Source: Paenibacillus tundrae (lineage in GTDB: Bacteria > Bacillota > Bacilli > Paenibacillales > Paenibacillaceae). Taken from it: a DNA stretch of 64,000 bases. Location of the stretch: the NCBI RefSeq assembly GCF_030812775.1, contig NZ_JAUSTI010000017.1, positions 47,855-111,854 on the forward strand, read 5' to 3'. Made by a program: the position numbers and the translations under genes. Of the stretch, positions 62,430-64,000 are shown one piece after another; position 1 is the stretch's first letter, and every line of letters begins with the position of its first letter. Under the pieces are notes generated by a model, which was not told where the DNA came from, did not search any database, and saw nothing but the letters and a program-made list of their open reading frames with translations.

Positions 62430-63338
62430 TCAGCGGTGCTGCTTGTACAGATTAGCCGGATTCGATTCCTTAATTTGTTGGATCTCCGCTGTTGTGAGCG
62501 GTGCTGATGCTGAAGCAGCAATATTATGCAGTAATTGTTCTCTAGAACTCGCGCCAGGTACAACCGCCGCTACGGCTGGATGAGACAAGGCATATCGAAT
62601 GGCCGTTTGGGTTAAACTGCGCCCGTCCGTAACATAACGACCCAGCGTGTCCCGAATACTGTGAAGCTCAGCCGGCGTATAGTCCAGATAACCTTTATCA
62701 ACCTTAGCTGCGCCAGAATCAGCGAGTACTCCACTTGCCACTGGCCCGCGGGCGATCACACTAATTCCCTTTTGCTCCAATAACGGCAATACCTCTTCCT
62801 CCGCTCGGCGATCCACTAGGCTGTATTGGTTCATGACACTTACAATCTGAGCTCTTCTCACATATTCCCGTATGACATTAGGTCGAATTGAGGAAATACC
62901 GTAATAACGAATTAGCCCCTCCTGCTTAAGTTCTTCAAATGCCTCGATGGTCTCTTCCATTGGATCTTCAATGGTACCGCCGTGCAGCTGATACAGATCA
63001 ATATAGTCAGTCTGGAGACGTTTAAGACTGTCATGTACCGCCTGTTTGATATACGCCTTGGATGGATCCCATGCCCAACCTTCTTGACCTTGTATTCTGC
63101 GGTTCCCCACCTTGGTAGCTACAATAACCTGATCACGGCGTCCCTTAATCGCTTGCCCTACGATCTCTTCATTGCGCCCTGCGTCATACAGATCCGCTGT
63201 ATCCAGCAAATTCACACCGTGATCCAACGCTTCATGAATCAGGGCTACGGCAGGATTCACATCCGTTCCGAGCGACATACAGCCAAGACCAATCTCTCCC
63301 ACCATCAATTCGGATGAGCCTAGACGATTTTTTTTCAT
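62430..63338 (-). CDS. Aldo/keto reductase
   Basis: A 302-residue (beta/alpha)8 NADPH-dependent oxidoreductase. It begins MKKNRLGSSELMVGEIGLG, with catalytic Asp/Tyr in LLDTADLYDAGRNEEIVGQA, Lys in VIVATKVG and His in DLYQLHGG. The C-terminal NADPH site reads IRYALSHPAVAAVVPGAS. GAGGTGG precedes the ATG. Close in kind to the YqkF/IolS group. The substrate cannot be stated. No terminator recognised downstream. Confidence 0.93.
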   Translation of the reverse strand: MKKNRLGSSELMVGEIGLGCMSLGTDVNPAVALIHEALDHGVNLLDTADLYDAGRNEEIVGQAIKGRRDQVIVATKVGNRRIQGQEGWAWDPSKAYIKQAVHDSLKRLQTDYIDLYQLHGGTIEDPMEETIEAFEELKQEGLIRYYGISSIRPNVIREYVRRAQIVSVMNQYSLVDRRAEEEVLPLLEQKGISVIARGPVASGVLADSGAAKVDKGYLDYTPAELHSIRDTLGRYVTDGRSLTQTAIRYALSHPAVAAVVPGASSREQLLHNIAASASAPLTTAEIQQIKESNPANLYKQHR

Positions 63339-63458
63339 ATGTGCACCACCTCATATAATTTCTGCAAGTATCCATTGTATCATTCTTCATTGCAAAAATC
63401 GCATCCTGTCCTTTGAAAAGCAGCATCTATATATGCTGATCTAAAGAATATTCATACT

Positions 63459-63540
63459 TGTCGCTCCGATGACAGAATAACCTTTCGATCGCTGTTATCT
63501 CCAGATTTTTTTGATTTCCTTTTCCGAAGGGGAAAAGAAA
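63459..63540. repeat. Degraded copy C of the hairpin repeat
   Basis: This segment aligns with the left half and centre of the two repeats in the xylA-xylB gap: TCGCTCCG for TCACTCCG, CGATCGCTGTTATC for GGATCGCCGTTATC, CCAGATTTT as in copy B. The centre still pairs (CTTTTCC with GGGGAAAAG). The right arm is missing or unrecognisable. Confidence 0.55.
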
Positions 63541-63565
63541 GTAAAGTGAATTGGATGTAGAGCGC

Positions 63566-63596
63566 AAACAAAAACCCAGACTAGCTAGCCTGGGCT
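63566..63596 (-). terminator. Terminator after the 54-residue protein gene
   Basis: Minus-strand GCCCAG and CTGGGT-type arms flank GCTAGCTAG, itself self-complementary, followed by TTTTTGTTTG. It lies about 30 bases beyond the stop. Confidence 0.75.
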
Positions 63597-63622
63597 TGAC
63601 ATTACATGTTGATTAGATGGAT

Positions 63623-63787
63623 TTATTTAATATCTATACGCTGTGGTCTCTTGCCAGTTGAAGAACTGGAGCTTTTCATCATGCCTGAGACTGTCGAAAA
63701 CAACTTATCTCTTGCCTGCTTGTTCCTCATCAGATACGTTACGCCTGCACCAATAGCTGTCATGATAATTCCTTTACGTTTAGACAT
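63623..63787 (-). CDS. Small 54-residue protein with strong ribosome site
   Basis: Short gene encoding MSKRKGIIMTAIGAGVTYLM followed by RNKQARDKLFSTVSGMMK, a Ser-rich stretch and a basic tail. A short hydrophobic N-terminal helix after a basic start suggests membrane association. AAAGGAGG lies ten bases before the ATG and a terminator follows, which together make a convincing small gene. I cannot name the family; similar short proteins occur in Bacillales without known function. Confidence 0.7.
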   Translation of the reverse strand: MSKRKGIIMTAIGAGVTYLMRNKQARDKLFSTVSGMMKSSSSSTGKRPQRIDIK

Positions 63788-63905
63788 GTGTTCTTCCTCC
63801 TTTAAGGATAAATGTACATCGTGTCTTGTTTGAAATTTACCCGTTGTGCCGAAATCGAAACGTCCTGAATAAGCGATTGAATAAATAAAAAAATACGATA
63901 CATTC

Positions 63906-64000
63906 TGGACCTATGTCAAGAAAGTAGACACTTACGCGACGGATTTGTCCGTAAATTTCTTCGCAAAACGAGCAGGGGAAAGATAACCTAGCGCACCATG
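63906..64000 (-). mobile_element. Right-hand end of an IS3-family insertion sequence, cut by the window edge
   Basis: The outer 25 bases (63906-63930) begin TGGACC and end TAGACA, the usual TG...CA form of IS3/IS150-type terminal inverted repeats. The transposase frame ends just inside. The other end lies beyond the window. Confidence 0.75.
63932..64000 (-). CDS. IS3-family transposase (OrfB), C-terminal 22 residues
   Basis: Read from the right edge the frame gives HGALGYLSPARFAKKF...KSVA and a stop. The LGYLSPxxF turn close to the C-terminus is a hallmark of the IS3/IS150 DDE integrase. Only the tail is present, so intactness cannot be judged. Confidence 0.75.
   Translation of the reverse strand, partial: HGALGYLSPARFAKKFTDKSVA

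Noticed and set aside
62342..62563. 73-codon minus-strand frame beyond the aldo/keto reductase
   Set aside because: It overlaps the reductase 3' end in another frame and shows no ribosome site or protein-like pattern.

Overview
The window reads as chromosomal DNA of a Paenibacillus-like member of the Bacillales. The signs are strong AGGAGG ribosome sites, frequent TTG and GTG starts, an SLH-domain surface protein, YesN/YesM-type two-component pairs beside LplB/LplC-type sugar permeases, a qoxABCD quinol oxidase, a ROK-type XylR and a lysine riboswitch. The organism is inferred from gene content and style only; no database was searched. Most genes lie on the minus strand.

Layout. 1-1134: start of a cytochrome bd oxidase gene (cydA, cut by the window edge) preceded by a 34-codon membrane-peptide gene that may be its small subunit. 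1352-5735: a large PAS histidine kinase, a divergent OmpR-type regulator and a receiver-like orphan. 5970-9066: a CvfC-like protein, then a lysine riboswitch with terminator ahead of a lysine permease. 9257-14246: secreted transglutaminase-like protein, SLH/YcdB-type surface protein, alpha/beta hydrolase. 14394-17960: KDPG aldolase and two glycosyltransferases. 18287-23152: xylB, two copies of a hairpin-forming repeat, xylA and divergent xylR. 23297-30020: small membrane protein, glutaredoxin, thioredoxin reductase, ZIP transporter, a P1B-4 metal ATPase with a Fur-like box, and MetY.

30267-33603 is a uronate catabolic operon (kduI, DeoR regulator, kduD, sugar isomerase). 33903-38399 is qoxABCD plus a small membrane protein. 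38773-55527 is a large glycan-uptake locus: YesM/YesN sensor and regulator, GH2 enzyme, two permeases, two near-duplicate lipoprotein binding proteins, a GH95 alpha-L-fucosidase-type enzyme and a GH1 beta-glucosidase. Several of its units carry AAAACGTTTT-type or cre-like operators. 55646-59554 holds an Lrp regulator, a CxxC AhpD-like protein, OsmC and a polar amino acid ABC transporter. The last part holds TetR, UppP, a thioredoxin-like protein, an aldo/keto reductase, a previously uncalled 54-aa protein, a degraded third copy of the repeat, and the end of an IS3-family element running off the window.

Together the genes suggest a plant-polysaccharide lifestyle. Xylose enters the pentose phosphate route through XylA/XylB. 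Pectin-type uronates pass through KduI/KduD, and the resulting KDG, after a kinase not seen here, could be cleaved by the KDPG aldolase. Fucosylated, galactosylated beta-glucosides would be imported and trimmed by the GH95/GH2/GH1 set. I see no phage, CRISPR array, tRNA or rRNA. The most notable items are the putative oxidase small subunit, the structured repeat family, the phased DeoR-type operator repeats, and the hairpins bracketing one of the duplicated binding-protein genes.
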